The position numbers and the translations under genes are program-made. From Fidelibacterota bacterium (lineage in GTDB: Bacteria > Fidelibacterota > Marinisomatia > SCGC-AAA003-L08 > JACNLC01): 49,273 bases of DNA. The notes under the pieces were generated by a model, which saw only the letters and a list, made by a program, of their open reading frames with translations, had not been told where the DNA came from and made no database searches. Location: assembly GCA_014381725.1 (NCBI GenBank), contig JACNLC010000039.1, positions 1 to 49,273 of the forward strand, in the 5' to 3' direction. Positions 26,869 to 36,928 of this stretch are shown one piece after another; within the stretch, counting starts at the first letter, position 1; each line of letters opens with the position of its first letter.

Positions 26869-27948
26869 TCACTTTGAAAACATTTTCAAGTCCGTTTTTG
26901 TGTAACCGAATAATGCAACAACATCGTGACATAATTTTACAATAGTATTTGAACTCAAATTTGCTTCAACAAATACATCTGTCCCTTCAATAATTTGAGG
27001 AACTCTTAACAACGATTCATCTTTCGTATAATATGGTCGCTTTCTTCCATGTAATGTTAGAACTTTGGTAAAATCAGACCTGTGAGTTTGGTGCAATATT
27101 TGGCTAATTCTACATAAAACATCAATCCAAAACCGCACTTCATAAGTTTGATTATTAAATTTAAACGCAGAAACCTTTTTACCAGTATAGCCCGAAGATT
27201 GTGTGTTGACCTTTCTAATTGGTTTTTTGACTTGAATTGTAATTTTGGGGAGTTCGGTCTTTTGCTTTTTTGCACCCTGTTTTTTTACAAAACGACTGGC
27301 TTCATCTATAGAAACTTTATATCCATCTTTTTCTACAATTGAAATGATTGCTTCAGGTAAACTTGGAAATGGTGGTTCTAAAACTTGTCGCCGTGCTTCA
27401 GAAACAGCATCTTCCATAGATCGTTGTTTTTGGGAAAGTGTTAAATATGTTTCTGCTTCATTTTTTGCGTTCCCAGATCGAATTTCTTCTTTTGACAAAA
27501 AAGCATAAAAAGATAATTCAATATCATCAAGTTCGTCTTTTAATAAATCAATTATCTTGAAACATTTTTGTGAAAATTCACCACCTGTTTGTGAATAATA
27601 GAACCGCCATAATTGTCCATCTGTAATAATTGAAAATGGTGCAGTATTATTCCGATTATAATCCCTTAACTGAACTTCGTGTTTTGCTAAATCAAAATCA
27701 AGTTTACCCATTGCTTTAATTTCTACAAAAACACTTGGGGTTGGCGAATTATCAAATAAAGCAACATCCACTCTTGATTTATCTTCGTTTGGAACAGTGT
27801 TAAATTCCGTTGCAACCTCTTTGGGGTTCCAAATATTCCAACCAAGTTCTTGAAGAATTCTAGAAACAAGTGAAAAACGGACATTCTCTTCATTTAAGAA
27901 ATATCCCTTTTTAATGAATTCCCGTATTTCTAATAAAATTTCATTCAT
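26869..27948 (-). CDS. PD-(D/E)XK nuclease-domain protein (HsdR N-terminal-like), standalone
   Basis: The 359-residue protein has an N-terminal fold like the type I restriction HsdR N-domain: FSLVSRILQELGW (25-37), then SRVDVALF (58-65) and VFVEIKA (73-79), giving the D61...E76-x-K78 nuclease triad. Residues about 175-245 are a charged linker. The C-terminal part (about 255-359) has FKFNNQTYEVRFWIDVLCRI, HGRKRPYYT and VFVEANLSSNTIVKLC, a domain seen attached to such nucleases. No helicase, methylase or specificity gene is adjacent. Codon third positions lack the strand bias of neighbouring genes, suggesting recent arrival. Role in defence is a guess. Confidence 0.65.
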   Translation of the reverse strand: MNEILLEIREFIKKGYFLNEENVRFSLVSRILQELGWNIWNPKEVATEFNTVPNEDKSRVDVALFDNSPTPSVFVEIKAMGKLDFDLAKHEVQLRDYNRNNTAPFSIITDGQLWRFYYSQTGGEFSQKCFKIIDLLKDELDDIELSFYAFLSKEEIRSGNAKNEAETYLTLSQKQRSMEDAVSEARRQVLEPPFPSLPEAIISIVEKDGYKVSIDEASRFVKKQGAKKQKTELPKITIQVKKPIRKVNTQSSGYTGKKVSAFKFNNQTYEVRFWIDVLCRISQILHQTHRSDFTKVLTLHGRKRPYYTKDESLLRVPQIIEGTDVFVEANLSSNTIVKLCHDVVALFGYTKTDLKMFSK

Positions 27949-28167
27949 ACTTAAATCCTTGTTCTCATATTTAATGATAAGTTTGGTCTATAATATTCAT
28001 AATAACAGTACAAAATTAGTGAAACAACAATAAAACAAACAAGAACAATTACTATCACCAAATCAAGGCCATTAGTAAATTTTATAAAATCTGACCTAAA
28101 AGTCCGATTTTAATTTTTTCATATAATTAAACACCTGTAAATTTGTATAGTAAAAGTTAATATATAA

Positions 28168-28512
28168 ATGCACGAATTATCCATAGCAAGTAGTATTATT
28201 GACAGTTTGAAAGCAAAGTTTCAAGACGAGAGACTGCAAATTACTGAAATCAATCTTCAAGTAGGTAAACTAACTTGTCTATTACCAGAATCTCTGCAAT
28301 TTTGCTTTGATAGTTTACGACAAGATAAACTTGTTAAAAATGCTACTTTAAAAATTGAAACTATTAATGGCACCGGCTTTTGCCAAGAATGTAATGAGAA
28401 ATATCCAATGGAAGCACTTTATACGGTTTGTCCTAAATGTCAGACCCCTGGGATGGAAATAGTGCAAGGCAATGAACTAAAAATTAAATCTGTAGAGGTA
28501 GAAGATGTGTGA
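28168..28512 (+). CDS. hypA: Hydrogenase/urease nickel incorporation protein HypA
   Basis: The 114-residue metallochaperone delivers nickel to the [NiFe]-hydrogenase large subunit with HypB. MHELSIA at the N-terminus supplies the Ni-binding His2, and CQECNEKY (about residue 72) with CPKCQTPG (about 91) forms the structural zinc site. It is the first of five hyp genes on the + strand; its end overlaps hypB by 8 bases. The 219-base gap upstream contains TATAAT at 28122-28127 but no good partner hexamer. Confidence 0.95.
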   Translation: MHELSIASSIIDSLKAKFQDERLQITEINLQVGKLTCLLPESLQFCFDSLRQDKLVKNATLKIETINGTGFCQECNEKYPMEALYTVCPKCQTPGMEIVQGNELKIKSVEVEDV

Positions 28513-29215
28513 TACCTGTGGATGCAATACTCCAGACAACCATTCTCACAACGAGCACGATAAACGATTATTGGAATTACACGAAGATGTAATGAGTTCT
28601 AATGAAGTATATGCTCAACAAAACCGAGAATATTTTAATAAACAAAAAATATTTACTGTTAATTTGTTAAGCTCCCCTGGTTCTGGGAAAACGACTTTGC
28701 TAGAAAAAACTATTCGTTTATTAAAAAATAGCGTTTCGGTTGCAGTTATTGAGGGCGACCAACAAACGGAACTTGATGCTGACAGAATTCGTTCTGCCGG
28801 AGCAAATGCTCTGCAAATCAACACAGGAGCAGGATGCCATCTTGACGCACATCAAATTTCACACGCTATTAAAGAAATAGAATTAGATTCCAATTCTCTT
28901 TTAATGATTGAAAATGTTGGTAATTTGGTTTGTCCGTCAATGTTCAATTTGGGCGAGCACTTTAAAGTAGTAATCCTTAGTGTAACAGAAGGCGACGACA
29001 AACCGCTAAAATATCCACACATGTTTCACGCTGCCGATATTGTGGTTTTCAATAAAACAGACTTACTTCCATATGTGGATTTTGATATAGAAAAATCACA
29101 ATCATACGCAAAACAAATAAATCCAAAAGTCATAACATTTGAACTTTCTGCTAAAACAGGAGAAGGTATGACTGATTGGATTGATTGGCTAAAACTAAAT
29201 TTAACAAACAAATAA
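28505..29215 (+). CDS. hypB: Hydrogenase nickel incorporation GTPase HypB
   Basis: This SIMIBI GTPase drives nickel insertion. 236 residues. The N-terminal MCDTCGC matches the high-affinity nickel C-x-x-CGC motif, and a short histidine-containing stretch (NHSHNEH) follows. P-loop SSPGSGKTT is at 56-64, the GAGCHLDAH metal site (Cys and His at the dimer interface) at about 106-114, and FNKTDLLPY the guanine-specificity motif. Overlap with hypA implies coupling. Confidence 0.96.
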   Translation: MCDTCGCNTPDNHSHNEHDKRLLELHEDVMSSNEVYAQQNREYFNKQKIFTVNLLSSPGSGKTTLLEKTIRLLKNSVSVAVIEGDQQTELDADRIRSAGANALQINTGAGCHLDAHQISHAIKEIELDSNSLLMIENVGNLVCPSMFNLGEHFKVVILSVTEGDDKPLKYPHMFHAADIVVFNKTDLLPYVDFDIEKSQSYAKQINPKVITFELSAKTGEGMTDWIDWLKLNLTNK

Positions 29216-29272
29216 TACTATTTTCGTGTAACGATGGGTAGAGCCGAAATTAGTGGTTAAAAAGGAGGAAAT

Positions 29273-29530
29273 ATGTGCTTAGCAATTCCTGGGAAAGTCA
29301 TAGAAATTTATGACGAAAATGGATTAAAAATGGGAAAAATTGACTATGCTGGAACTATAAACAAGGCGTGTTTGGAATATACTCCAGAAGCGCAAGTCGG
29401 AGAATATTGTATTGTCCATGCTGGTTTCGCAATTAGTGTACTCAATGAAGAAGAGGCAGGAAAAACATTTCAAGAATGGGACAGAATGTTGGAAGAAATC
29501 AATAAAGAAATTTCATCTGAGGAGAAGTAG
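29273..29530 (+). CDS. hypC: Hydrogenase assembly chaperone HypC
   Basis: The 85-residue chaperone carries the Fe(CN)2CO precursor with HypD to the hydrogenase large subunit. The N-terminal MCLAIPGKV contains the essential Cys2 and the family signature, and [20 protein letters not shown] is the OB-fold C-terminal strand. A strong AGGAGG-type ribosome-binding site lies just before the ATG. Followed after 4 bases by hypD. Confidence 0.96.
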   Translation: MCLAIPGKVIEIYDENGLKMGKIDYAGTINKACLEYTPEAQVGEYCIVHAGFAISVLNEEEAGKTFQEWDRMLEEINKEISSEEK

Positions 29531-29534
29531 TATT

Positions 29535-30629
29535 GTGAAATATCTAAACGAATTCAGAAATCCCGAAATAGCAAAGAAATATTTGGACAAAATCCACAAA
29601 ATCACTACAAAAGAATGGAATATTATGGAAATTTGTGGTGGTCAAACTCACTCCATAATGAAATATGGAATCCAAGAGATGTTGCCAAAAAAAGTGAATT
29701 TAGTCCACGGTCCCGGTTGCCCAGTTTGTGTAACCCCACTCGAACAATTAGACAAAGCCATTTCAATTGCCAGTCGTTCAGATGTAATTTTTACTTCATT
29801 TGGCGATATGTTGAGGGTGCCCGGTTCAGAAAAAGATTTACTCTCAGTTAAAGCTGAGGGTGGTGATGTTAGAGTAGTTTATTCTCCGCTTGGTGCGGTT
29901 CAAATTGCTCAAGAAAATCCAGACAAAGAAATTGTGTTCTTTGCGGTTGGATTTGAAACTACTGCTCCAGGAAATGCTATGGCGGTACATCAAGCAAAAA
30001 AACGGGGACTTAAAAATTTTTCTGTTTTGGTTTCACATGTTTTAGTTCCACCGGCTGTAGAAGTCATCCTGTCATCACCAATTAATAAAGTTCAGGGATT
30101 TTTGGCCGCTGGCCATGTTTGCACGGTGATGGGATATCAGGAATATATTCCTATTGCAGAAAAATATAAAGTACCATTTATTGTTACGGGATTTGAGCCG
30201 ATTGATATTATTGAAGGAATTTACCAATGCGTAAAACAATTAGAAGAAGGTAAATCCGAAGTTGTAAATCAATATAGTAGATCTGTTTCAGCAAAAGGCA
30301 ATAACAATGCACAAAACATCGTGACAGAAGTATTTGATACAAAACCAAGAAAATGGAGAGGAATTGGAGAAATACCAGGAAGTGGATTTGGGTTAACTAA
30401 ACAGTATTCAGACTTTGATGCAGAAACTAAATTCGGAGTTGAAGAATACAAAGCAGAAGAACCCGCGGAATGTATAGCTGGACTTGTTTTACAGGGTGTT
30501 AACAAACCAAATGAATGCCCGGCGTTTGGGAAATCTTGTACCCCAGAACACCCTCTTGGCGCAACAATGGTATCAACTGAAGGTGCTTGCTCTGCATATT
30601 ACCGTTATAGAAACATTAAAACCAGTTAA
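29535..30629 (+). CDS. hypD: Hydrogenase formation protein HypD
   Basis: The 4Fe-4S protein acts as scaffold for assembly of the Fe(CN)2CO unit. 364 residues from the GTG at 29535. Signature motifs: [10 protein letters not shown] (early), [11 protein letters not shown] (active-site cysteines), [32 protein letters not shown] and the C-terminal cysteine-containing [16 protein letters not shown] that holds the cluster. The GTG has GAGGAGA 9 bases upstream; longer in-frame starts would run inside hypC and are rejected. Confidence 0.95.
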   Translation: MKYLNEFRNPEIAKKYLDKIHKITTKEWNIMEICGGQTHSIMKYGIQEMLPKKVNLVHGPGCPVCVTPLEQLDKAISIASRSDVIFTSFGDMLRVPGSEKDLLSVKAEGGDVRVVYSPLGAVQIAQENPDKEIVFFAVGFETTAPGNAMAVHQAKKRGLKNFSVLVSHVLVPPAVEVILSSPINKVQGFLAAGHVCTVMGYQEYIPIAEKYKVPFIVTGFEPIDIIEGIYQCVKQLEEGKSEVVNQYSRSVSAKGNNNAQNIVTEVFDTKPRKWRGIGEIPGSGFGLTKQYSDFDAETKFGVEEYKAEEPAECIAGLVLQGVNKPNECPAFGKSCTPEHPLGATMVSTEGACSAYYRYRNIKTS

Positions 30630-30643
30630 CCCTTGGAGACAGA

Positions 30644-31699
30644 ATGAACAAAAAAATAGATTTTAACTATTCTTGCCCACTACCTATTGAGCAGTACCCA
30701 AATGTACTTTTAGCTCACGGAAGTGGTGGAAAATTAATGCACCAACTCATTGGAAAAATGTTTATAAATTCATTTGATAATCCAATGCTCAACCAACAAC
30801 ATGATGGTGCTGTTTTTGATGTTAATGGAACAAAATTAGCGTTCACAACTGATTCTTATGTTGTACAACCAATCTTTTTCCCGGGAGGAAATATTGGAAA
30901 TTTAGCTGTTAACGGAACAGTAAATGACTTAGCGATGTGTGGAGCAAAACCATTATATCTTTCCGCAGGAGTAATCTTAGAAGAGGGATTACCAATGGAA
31001 AGACTTTGGGAAATTGTTCAAACAATGAAAAATTCTGCGGAAGAAACTGGTGTTCAATTTGTAACTGGCGACACGAAAGTAGTTGACAAAGGCAAAGGAG
31101 ATAGCATTTTTATCAATACCGCAGGAATTGGAATTATAGAACATGATGTGGATATTTCTCCTTCACAAATTCAACCAGGAGATGCAGTAATTGTAAGCGG
31201 AGATATCGGCCGTCACGGTATCGCAATAATGGCAGAACGAGAAGGGCTGTCGTTCGAATCCACAATTGAAAGCGATTGTGCAGATGTATCAAAAGTTGTT
31301 ATGAAAATGTTGGATAAGCAAATAAATGTACGATGCTTAAGAGATCTTACTCGAGGAGGTCTCGCAAGCGCTTTAGTAGAAATTGCAACTTCATCAGGTT
31401 GCAATATAGCAATCAAAGAACAAGAAATTCCTGTAAATCCAGTTGTACAAGGAGCGTGTGAAATTCTAGGTTTTGATCCGATGTATGTTGCAAACGAAGG
31501 ACGATTTGTTGCGTTTGTTTCTTCAGATGATGCCAATAAAACGCTAGAAACTATGAAATCATTTTCGGTAAGTAAAAATGCGAAAGTTATCGGAAAAGTT
31601 TCTGAAATTCGAGACAAAATGGTAACTTTACAAAGTTCAATTGGGGCTACTAGAATTGTAGAAATGTTTAGTGGAGAACAGCTACCAAGGATTTGCTAA
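30644..31699 (+). CDS. hypE: Hydrogenase expression/formation protein HypE
   Basis: This AIR-synthase-fold ATPase dehydrates the carbamoyl group on its C-terminal cysteine to a thiocyanate, giving the cyanide ligands. 351 residues, with [13 protein letters not shown] near the N-terminus, ATP-site [13 protein letters not shown] and GDTKVV, and the C-terminal PRIC whose last residue is the reactive cysteine. It normally receives carbamoyl from HypF, which is not encoded in this window. Last gene of the hyp set, 14 bases after hypD. Confidence 0.96.
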   Translation: MNKKIDFNYSCPLPIEQYPNVLLAHGSGGKLMHQLIGKMFINSFDNPMLNQQHDGAVFDVNGTKLAFTTDSYVVQPIFFPGGNIGNLAVNGTVNDLAMCGAKPLYLSAGVILEEGLPMERLWEIVQTMKNSAEETGVQFVTGDTKVVDKGKGDSIFINTAGIGIIEHDVDISPSQIQPGDAVIVSGDIGRHGIAIMAEREGLSFESTIESDCADVSKVVMKMLDKQINVRCLRDLTRGGLASALVEIATSSGCNIAIKEQEIPVNPVVQGACEILGFDPMYVANEGRFVAFVSSDDANKTLETMKSFSVSKNAKVIGKVSEIRDKMVTLQSSIGATRIVEMFSGEQLPRIC

Positions 31700-31965
31700 C
31701 TATTAAGCAAGAAATAGCGATTAACAAAAATATTAACTAGACCTACATTATTGTGTTTTTAGCATGATGTTGCAAGTTTGCGAATCTAATAATTTGCAGA
31801 AAAATCAACTAACACTTAACAATAGTCATTCAATAAAATAATCTTCACAAACGAGTGATTACAATCACTTGTAGTAAATAATTCAGGACAGAGATGCATT
31901 AGGGATAGTTCTTTATCAAACTACTTGTTTGTAATGTAATACAATATCTAAATTCAATCGTTCCT
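31700..31965. other. Intergenic region after hypE
   Basis: 266 bases. A small hairpin TTGCT/AGCAA follows the hypE stop but lacks a T-tract. The rest is AT-rich and I see no gene, repeat or convincing promoter in it. Confidence 0.4.
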
Positions 31966-32700
31966 ATGCGTTTAATCATTACTATAATATGTTCTTTTCA
32001 ATTTCTATATTCTGCATTCGAGAATGCAAATATCTCATCCATGATTTTTATAGAAGATGACAAACCATCATTTACGGTATCCGCGTCCACTATTTACCCA
32101 TATCAATTAAACTATTTACAACTTACAGAGCTCGATTGTAAAATTAACTACAAGGATATTGTCTATCATCTAAAAACACAAACAACTGGAGATGAAATAT
32201 ATAAAGAAATTATTGTGCAATTTTCTACAGAAAAGAAAATAAACAACAAGTTAAGATTAGGGCTAATATTATCAAATTATCACATTCATATAAATAATTA
32301 TGGCAACTCTAATTGTTCAACAATTGGACTGACAATTAAAACAAAAATAGCAGAAAATCTAAAGACAAGAATACTAATTCCAAATTTGACAGCCCTCATA
32401 ACCGCGAAACTTTTTGAAGAAATTCCTAAAACACTTACCGTTTCTTTAATTAAAGAACTACCCAAAAATCAGAGGATTAATTACATTATAGAAAAAGATG
32501 TTTTATTTGATTTAGACCATCAGATATTTTGGACAATAGATTTGTTATCATTTATTGGAGTGCGAGTTGGGTATAAATCACTCACAAACGAAACGGTGTG
32601 GAACCTGAATTTAAAATATAATAAATATCATATAAAATTTGGAATTATTTTACACTCCGTTTTAGGAACCTCAACCGGGTTTGGCATAAGTTATGAATAG
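31966..32700 (+). CDS. Secreted, probable outer-membrane beta-barrel protein
   Basis: The 244-residue protein has a short signal peptide (LIITIICSFQFLYSA). The remainder consists of alternating amphipathic strands (KINYKDIVYHLKTQT, KLRLGLILSNYHIHIN, and similar) ending with FGIILHSVLGTSTGFGISYE, a terminal strand typical of small beta barrels. The stop overlaps the next gene's start by 8 bases, so the two are co-translated; together with the amidase downstream they look like an envelope operon. No family recognised. Confidence 0.55.
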   Translation: MRLIITIICSFQFLYSAFENANISSMIFIEDDKPSFTVSASTIYPYQLNYLQLTELDCKINYKDIVYHLKTQTTGDEIYKEIIVQFSTEKKINNKLRLGLILSNYHIHINNYGNSNCSTIGLTIKTKIAENLKTRILIPNLTALITAKLFEEIPKTLTVSLIKELPKNQRINYIIEKDVLFDLDHQIFWTIDLLSFIGVRVGYKSLTNETVWNLNLKYNKYHIKFGIILHSVLGTSTGFGISYE

Positions 32701-34186
32701 ATATGTCAAATACATCTTATTGATTTGTTTTTGTTTAACGGAAGAGGATTTTCCATTTGATCCTGAAGATGTTTCAGAAACATCTCAAGAATTTGAATTA
32801 ACAGATATTTCACAACAACCTTACAAATCAAGGATCAGATTTGTTCCAAATTCACTATCTAAAGAGTGGCATTTTCATCAATTGTTTCAACATAAAATGT
32901 TTACTGTTGGTGTACGAATTGATGAAAATAAAACTGACGACAAATTTGATATTTCTCGGTTATTTCTTAGTAAAGGTACAAAGAATTACTCGATAATTCT
33001 TGGCAGTATAAAAGCAGAATTTGGTCAAGGACTAGTATTTTCAAACGAATTTGGAAAGTTCAAAAGCTATTCGTCTATAATGCCAATTAGTAAAAACCAC
33101 GATGTTTTTAAAGCTAACCTTAACTCCAAAACGCAATCTAGCATAGAGGGAATAGCACTACAATTTGATACAAAAACATTACACAATAAAATTCTAATTA
33201 CGCAAGGCAACAGAGTTGTTGAATCAAACAATTCTAAAAACAATATTTACGCTTACTATATAAAAAAAGAACTCCAAACTTGTAACATTGGTTTTATTTT
33301 TGCTAAAGAAACAGTATCATACAAATCGACTTATCAAAACTATTATTCAGGAATATTTTCAAAACAATTTGAAAATATAAAAGTTAATGGAGAAGTTGTA
33401 TTCTCAAAATATTCTACAGCATACATAATCAACTGTAGTTCGAAAACGGAGGAATTTCACTGGCTGATACAAAAAAGACATCTTCCCACAAATTGGTCTA
33501 ATATTACAGGCATTCCTTTCACAGAATTTAAGAAGGGAAAAAACGAAAAAGGAATTTTGTTTTACTGCCAATATAAAGAAGAAAGATTAATCATTGGCGC
33601 AACAATTGATGTATTTTCAGAAATTCGAAGTGAAGAAAATTTATCAAAGAATTTCGGATATGACAAGAGAATAATGATTAGTTACAATATCAACGAATTA
33701 GTAAAGCTAGAAATTCGACATAAACAAAAGAGAACAAATAATGAACAACAAAACATACAATTTGGAGTATCACACTCATATTTTGCCCCAATATTGAAAA
33801 GGACATCAGAAGCAGTTGTAAAAATTCCACAAAATAATGGATTCATTTTCAAATATAAATTATTGGAGTATTGTCCAAATATAGAAAAAAAAGAAAAGGG
33901 TCGTTTAATTACAATATCTTTCCCGAAACTTTTCATAAAGGAATGGCGTATTACTAGCTGTATTCGTTGGTTTTCAACTGATAGCTGGGATTCTAGACTA
34001 TATGCTTATGTGCCTGGATTGAGTGGCGAATTTCCAATAAAAACATTCTATGGTAAAGGGTGGCAATCTTTTTTGAAATGTGAATATGGTTTGAGCACTC
34101 AAACAGATGTAAGTTTTCGGGGTTCCTGTGAATGGAAAAATGAACCATTGATTACATTTGCCATTCAAATGGATGTAAATTTATAA
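32693..34186 (+). CDS. Outer-membrane beta-barrel protein related to FCB 'HHH-barrel' proteins, lacking the HHH part
   Basis: The 497-residue protein has a hydrophobic N-terminal signal (KYILLICFCLTEE). Residues about 85-110, SIILGSIKAEFGQGLVFSNEF, resemble the 'GDyqv-FGqGL' segment of a family of FCB barrel proteins that usually carry helix-hairpin-helix repeats at the N-terminus, and DSRLYAYVPGLSGEFPIKTFYGKGWQ (about 443-466) resembles their 'DSRIYsYE...FYGkG' segment. No HHH is visible in the first 80 residues. Length and strand pattern fit a large barrel. Family assignment rests on recalled motifs and is tentative. Confidence 0.5.
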   Translation: MNRYVKYILLICFCLTEEDFPFDPEDVSETSQEFELTDISQQPYKSRIRFVPNSLSKEWHFHQLFQHKMFTVGVRIDENKTDDKFDISRLFLSKGTKNYSIILGSIKAEFGQGLVFSNEFGKFKSYSSIMPISKNHDVFKANLNSKTQSSIEGIALQFDTKTLHNKILITQGNRVVESNNSKNNIYAYYIKKELQTCNIGFIFAKETVSYKSTYQNYYSGIFSKQFENIKVNGEVVFSKYSTAYIINCSSKTEEFHWLIQKRHLPTNWSNITGIPFTEFKKGKNEKGILFYCQYKEERLIIGATIDVFSEIRSEENLSKNFGYDKRIMISYNINELVKLEIRHKQKRTNNEQQNIQFGVSHSYFAPILKRTSEAVVKIPQNNGFIFKYKLLEYCPNIEKKEKGRLITISFPKLFIKEWRITSCIRWFSTDSWDSRLYAYVPGLSGEFPIKTFYGKGWQSFLKCEYGLSTQTDVSFRGSCEWKNEPLITFAIQMDVNL

Positions 34187-34204
34187 AACTCAATTTTACT
34201 TTTT

Positions 34205-35686
34205 GTGAATATTAAACTCATTTATAACCTTATTTTTCTTTTTTCTGTTTTATCAGTTTCTTTATTTGCTGAGCAGAAAAAAGATCCACCAGTCGAGCGA
34301 ATTAGTTTGCACGATATTGGTGGTATAAATTACATATCAGCTTTGGAATTTGCTCAAAACCAATCCGTCCAAACACGATTTTTCGATGAAAAAAACAAAC
34401 TTGAATTGAATTTCCCAGATAATAGAATGTTACTATCTGCATATTGTTCATTTGTGTTGGTTGGAGATAATATACATCAAATATCTCGCCCTGTGATTTA
34501 TGATGGTAACGACTTTTTCATTCCTGCGAAATCATTACTACGGATTCTAAATATTACAAATTTGCCAGATGGTATTGTAGATTCATCAGAAGAATATTTT
34601 GTAATATCTGCTCCTAATTATAATATTCACAGCGTCCAAATTGAACGAAAAGCTAACGGGAGTTTAATCCGGCTGAGAACCTCTCAAGGTTTTAATTTAA
34701 ATACGATTGCAATATCATTCTCGGGTGGAGGGTGGATGAGCATAACAATACCAAGCGGGAAGATTGATTCTCTCGGCATTGTAAATTCTCTGTTACAATA
34801 CCCAATTTCACAAATTAGATGTATGCAATCATCTGAATCTGCTCAAATTTCATTTAGAACAAAATCAAAAATAGATGATTACGAAGTTTTTCAAACACCA
34901 GACGCAAGTGAAATTATTATAACACTCAGAATTGCAATGGCAGAAAATGCAAACAAAATCAAAGAGATGAGAAATAAATGGCTCTTAGACACAATTGTTA
35001 TAGATCCTGGACATGGCGGAAAAGATCCAGGGGCTATCGGATATACAGGCATCCATGAAAAAACCATAACGTTAGATATTGCAAAAAAACTTGGTAAAAA
35101 GATACGCAAAAACATGGGAGTAAAAGTAATTTATACTCGTGACGAGGATGTTTTTATTCCACTATGGAAAAGAACAAAAATTGCAAATGAATCTGGGGGA
35201 AAAGTATTTCTTAGCATTCATGTGAATTCAACAGGCGGCAATAAAAGTGCAAGAGGATTTGAAACATATTTACTTCGTCCAGGAAAAACAGAAGATGCAA
35301 TAGGAGTAGCTCAGCGAGAAAACTCAGTAATTACACTTGAAGAAGCAACCCACGAATATACAAATTTCACCGACGAAAATATTATTTTAGCAACCATGGC
35401 TCAAAGCACATTTATGAAAGAAAGCGAACATCTAGCGGAAGTCATACAAACAGAATTAGACAAAATTCTAACATCACCAAACCGAGGAGTTAAGCAAGCA
35501 GGATTTCATGTTCTTGTTGGTGCCTCAATGCCCAATGTTCTTATAGAAGTTGGTTTTTTGAGCAATAAAAAAGAATGTAAGCTGTTAGGTAAATCCAGCT
35601 ATAGAAAGAAAATTGCAGAAGCCATATATAGAGCACTAATCATTTTTAAAGATAAATACGAAAGCACAATTCTTAGTGCTGACTAA
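34205..35686 (+). CDS. amiC: N-acetylmuramoyl-L-alanine amidase (Amidase_3) with N-terminal stalk domain
   Basis: This zinc enzyme cleaves the lactyl-amide bond of peptidoglycan, usually for daughter-cell separation. 493 residues with a signal peptide (NLIFLFSVLSVSLFA). Residues about 25-125 look like a copper-amine-oxidase-like/AMIN-type wall domain. The catalytic domain starts at IVIDPGHGGKDPGA (zinc His), then GIHEKTITLD (zinc Glu), FLSIHVNS (zinc His), NVLIEVGFLSN (catalytic Glu). GTG start at 34205. Gene symbol is by domain class, not orthology. It lies 18 bases after the barrel gene and 12 before folC. Confidence 0.88.
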   Translation: MNIKLIYNLIFLFSVLSVSLFAEQKKDPPVERISLHDIGGINYISALEFAQNQSVQTRFFDEKNKLELNFPDNRMLLSAYCSFVLVGDNIHQISRPVIYDGNDFFIPAKSLLRILNITNLPDGIVDSSEEYFVISAPNYNIHSVQIERKANGSLIRLRTSQGFNLNTIAISFSGGGWMSITIPSGKIDSLGIVNSLLQYPISQIRCMQSSESAQISFRTKSKIDDYEVFQTPDASEIIITLRIAMAENANKIKEMRNKWLLDTIVIDPGHGGKDPGAIGYTGIHEKTITLDIAKKLGKKIRKNMGVKVIYTRDEDVFIPLWKRTKIANESGGKVFLSIHVNSTGGNKSARGFETYLLRPGKTEDAIGVAQRENSVITLEEATHEYTNFTDENIILATMAQSTFMKESEHLAEVIQTELDKILTSPNRGVKQAGFHVLVGASMPNVLIEVGFLSNKKECKLLGKSSYRKKIAEAIYRALIIFKDKYESTILSAD

Positions 35687-35698
35687 TACATTTTAGAA

Positions 35699-36907
35699 TT
35701 GAATAAATACGAACACTACTTATTTTCTCTTAGAAACACCGGAATAAAACTTGGATTAGAGCGCACTATTGCTTTAATGGAAGTTTGCGGAAATCCACAA
35801 CTCAAACTTCAGAGTATTCAAATTGCTGGGACAAACGGCAAAGGCTCAACAGCAGCGATGCTTTCAAGTATTTTCCAATCGGCAAATTATAAAACTGGGC
35901 TTTTTACTTCTCCACACCTTATTAGCATGAATGAAAGAATTCGCATAAACAATGCCTGTATAAGCGATAAAACAATTGAAGAATTTATAGATACCTTTAA
36001 GAAAGATTTTGAAAAAATATCTGCATCTTTTTTTGAGATTATAACAGTAATGGCATTGTGGTATTTTGCGAAAGAAAAAGTTGACATAGCAATTCTAGAA
36101 ACCGGATTAGGAGGAAGACTAGATAGCGTAACCGCCTGTAATCCATTATTAACAGTTATGACATCTATATCAAAAGATCACATGCAAATACTAGGAGACA
36201 CCTTAGAAAAAATAACAGTTGAAAAAGCTGGAGTTCTAAAACAAGGTGTTCCGTGTATTTCTTGCAGACAACTACCAGAAGTTGAAAAAGTCCTAATATC
36301 AGAAGCTCAGCGAGTTGGATCTAAAATTATCTGGGTAGAAAAACCACACAAAAACAACTATTACTCCATAGGATTAAAAGGTGAGCACCAACAATTAAAT
36401 GCATTATTGGCAAAACGCTCAGCACAAGAATTAAATTCGTTTAGAATTACTCAAAATCAAATTACTGAAGGATTAAAAAATGTTAAGTGGTTCGGACGAT
36501 TCCAGATTATTCAGGAAAATCCATTGGTTATATTTGATGTTGGGCACAACGAAGAAGGAATTTCAGCATTTTTGGACGAACTTAGAAATCAATCAATAAA
36601 AAGCAAAAGAACATTAATAATTGCCCTACAGGCAACAAAAGATATATCCGCCATTATTAATAGAATTCAAGACGGTTTTGATAAAATTATATGTACACAA
36701 ACTCAACATTACGGTTTTATGGATGCTGAAATATTATCGTCCAAATTTTCCCATGGGAGCAACACAATTATTATCCACAGCCCAGAACAAGCTATTCAGC
36801 AAACAATGAAAAATATGGATAAAAATAATACACTTGCGATAATAGGAACACATTATTTAGGAGAAGCGATTAATAGTTATTTTAAAAATTCTTTTGACAA
36901 TACATAA
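35699..36907 (+). CDS. folC: Folylpolyglutamate synthase / dihydrofolate synthase
   Basis: The 402-residue Mur-ligase-family enzyme adds glutamate to folates. TNGKGSTAAML near residue 45 is the ATP-binding P-loop, TSPHLISMNERIRIN follows as the FolC signature, LETGLGGRLDSVTA (about 131-144) and SKDHMQILGDTLEKI binding segments are present, and FDVGHNEEGI marks the C-terminal domain. The start is TTG 12 bases after the amidase stop, with no good ATG alternative. Length is typical of bacterial FolC. Confidence 0.93.
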   Translation: MNKYEHYLFSLRNTGIKLGLERTIALMEVCGNPQLKLQSIQIAGTNGKGSTAAMLSSIFQSANYKTGLFTSPHLISMNERIRINNACISDKTIEEFIDTFKKDFEKISASFFEIITVMALWYFAKEKVDIAILETGLGGRLDSVTACNPLLTVMTSISKDHMQILGDTLEKITVEKAGVLKQGVPCISCRQLPEVEKVLISEAQRVGSKIIWVEKPHKNNYYSIGLKGEHQQLNALLAKRSAQELNSFRITQNQITEGLKNVKWFGRFQIIQENPLVIFDVGHNEEGISAFLDELRNQSIKSKRTLIIALQATKDISAIINRIQDGFDKIICTQTQHYGFMDAEILSSKFSHGSNTIIIHSPEQAIQQTMKNMDKNNTLAIIGTHYLGEAINSYFKNSFDNT

Positions 36908-36928
36908 ATCTGTCATAAATTTTTCTAG

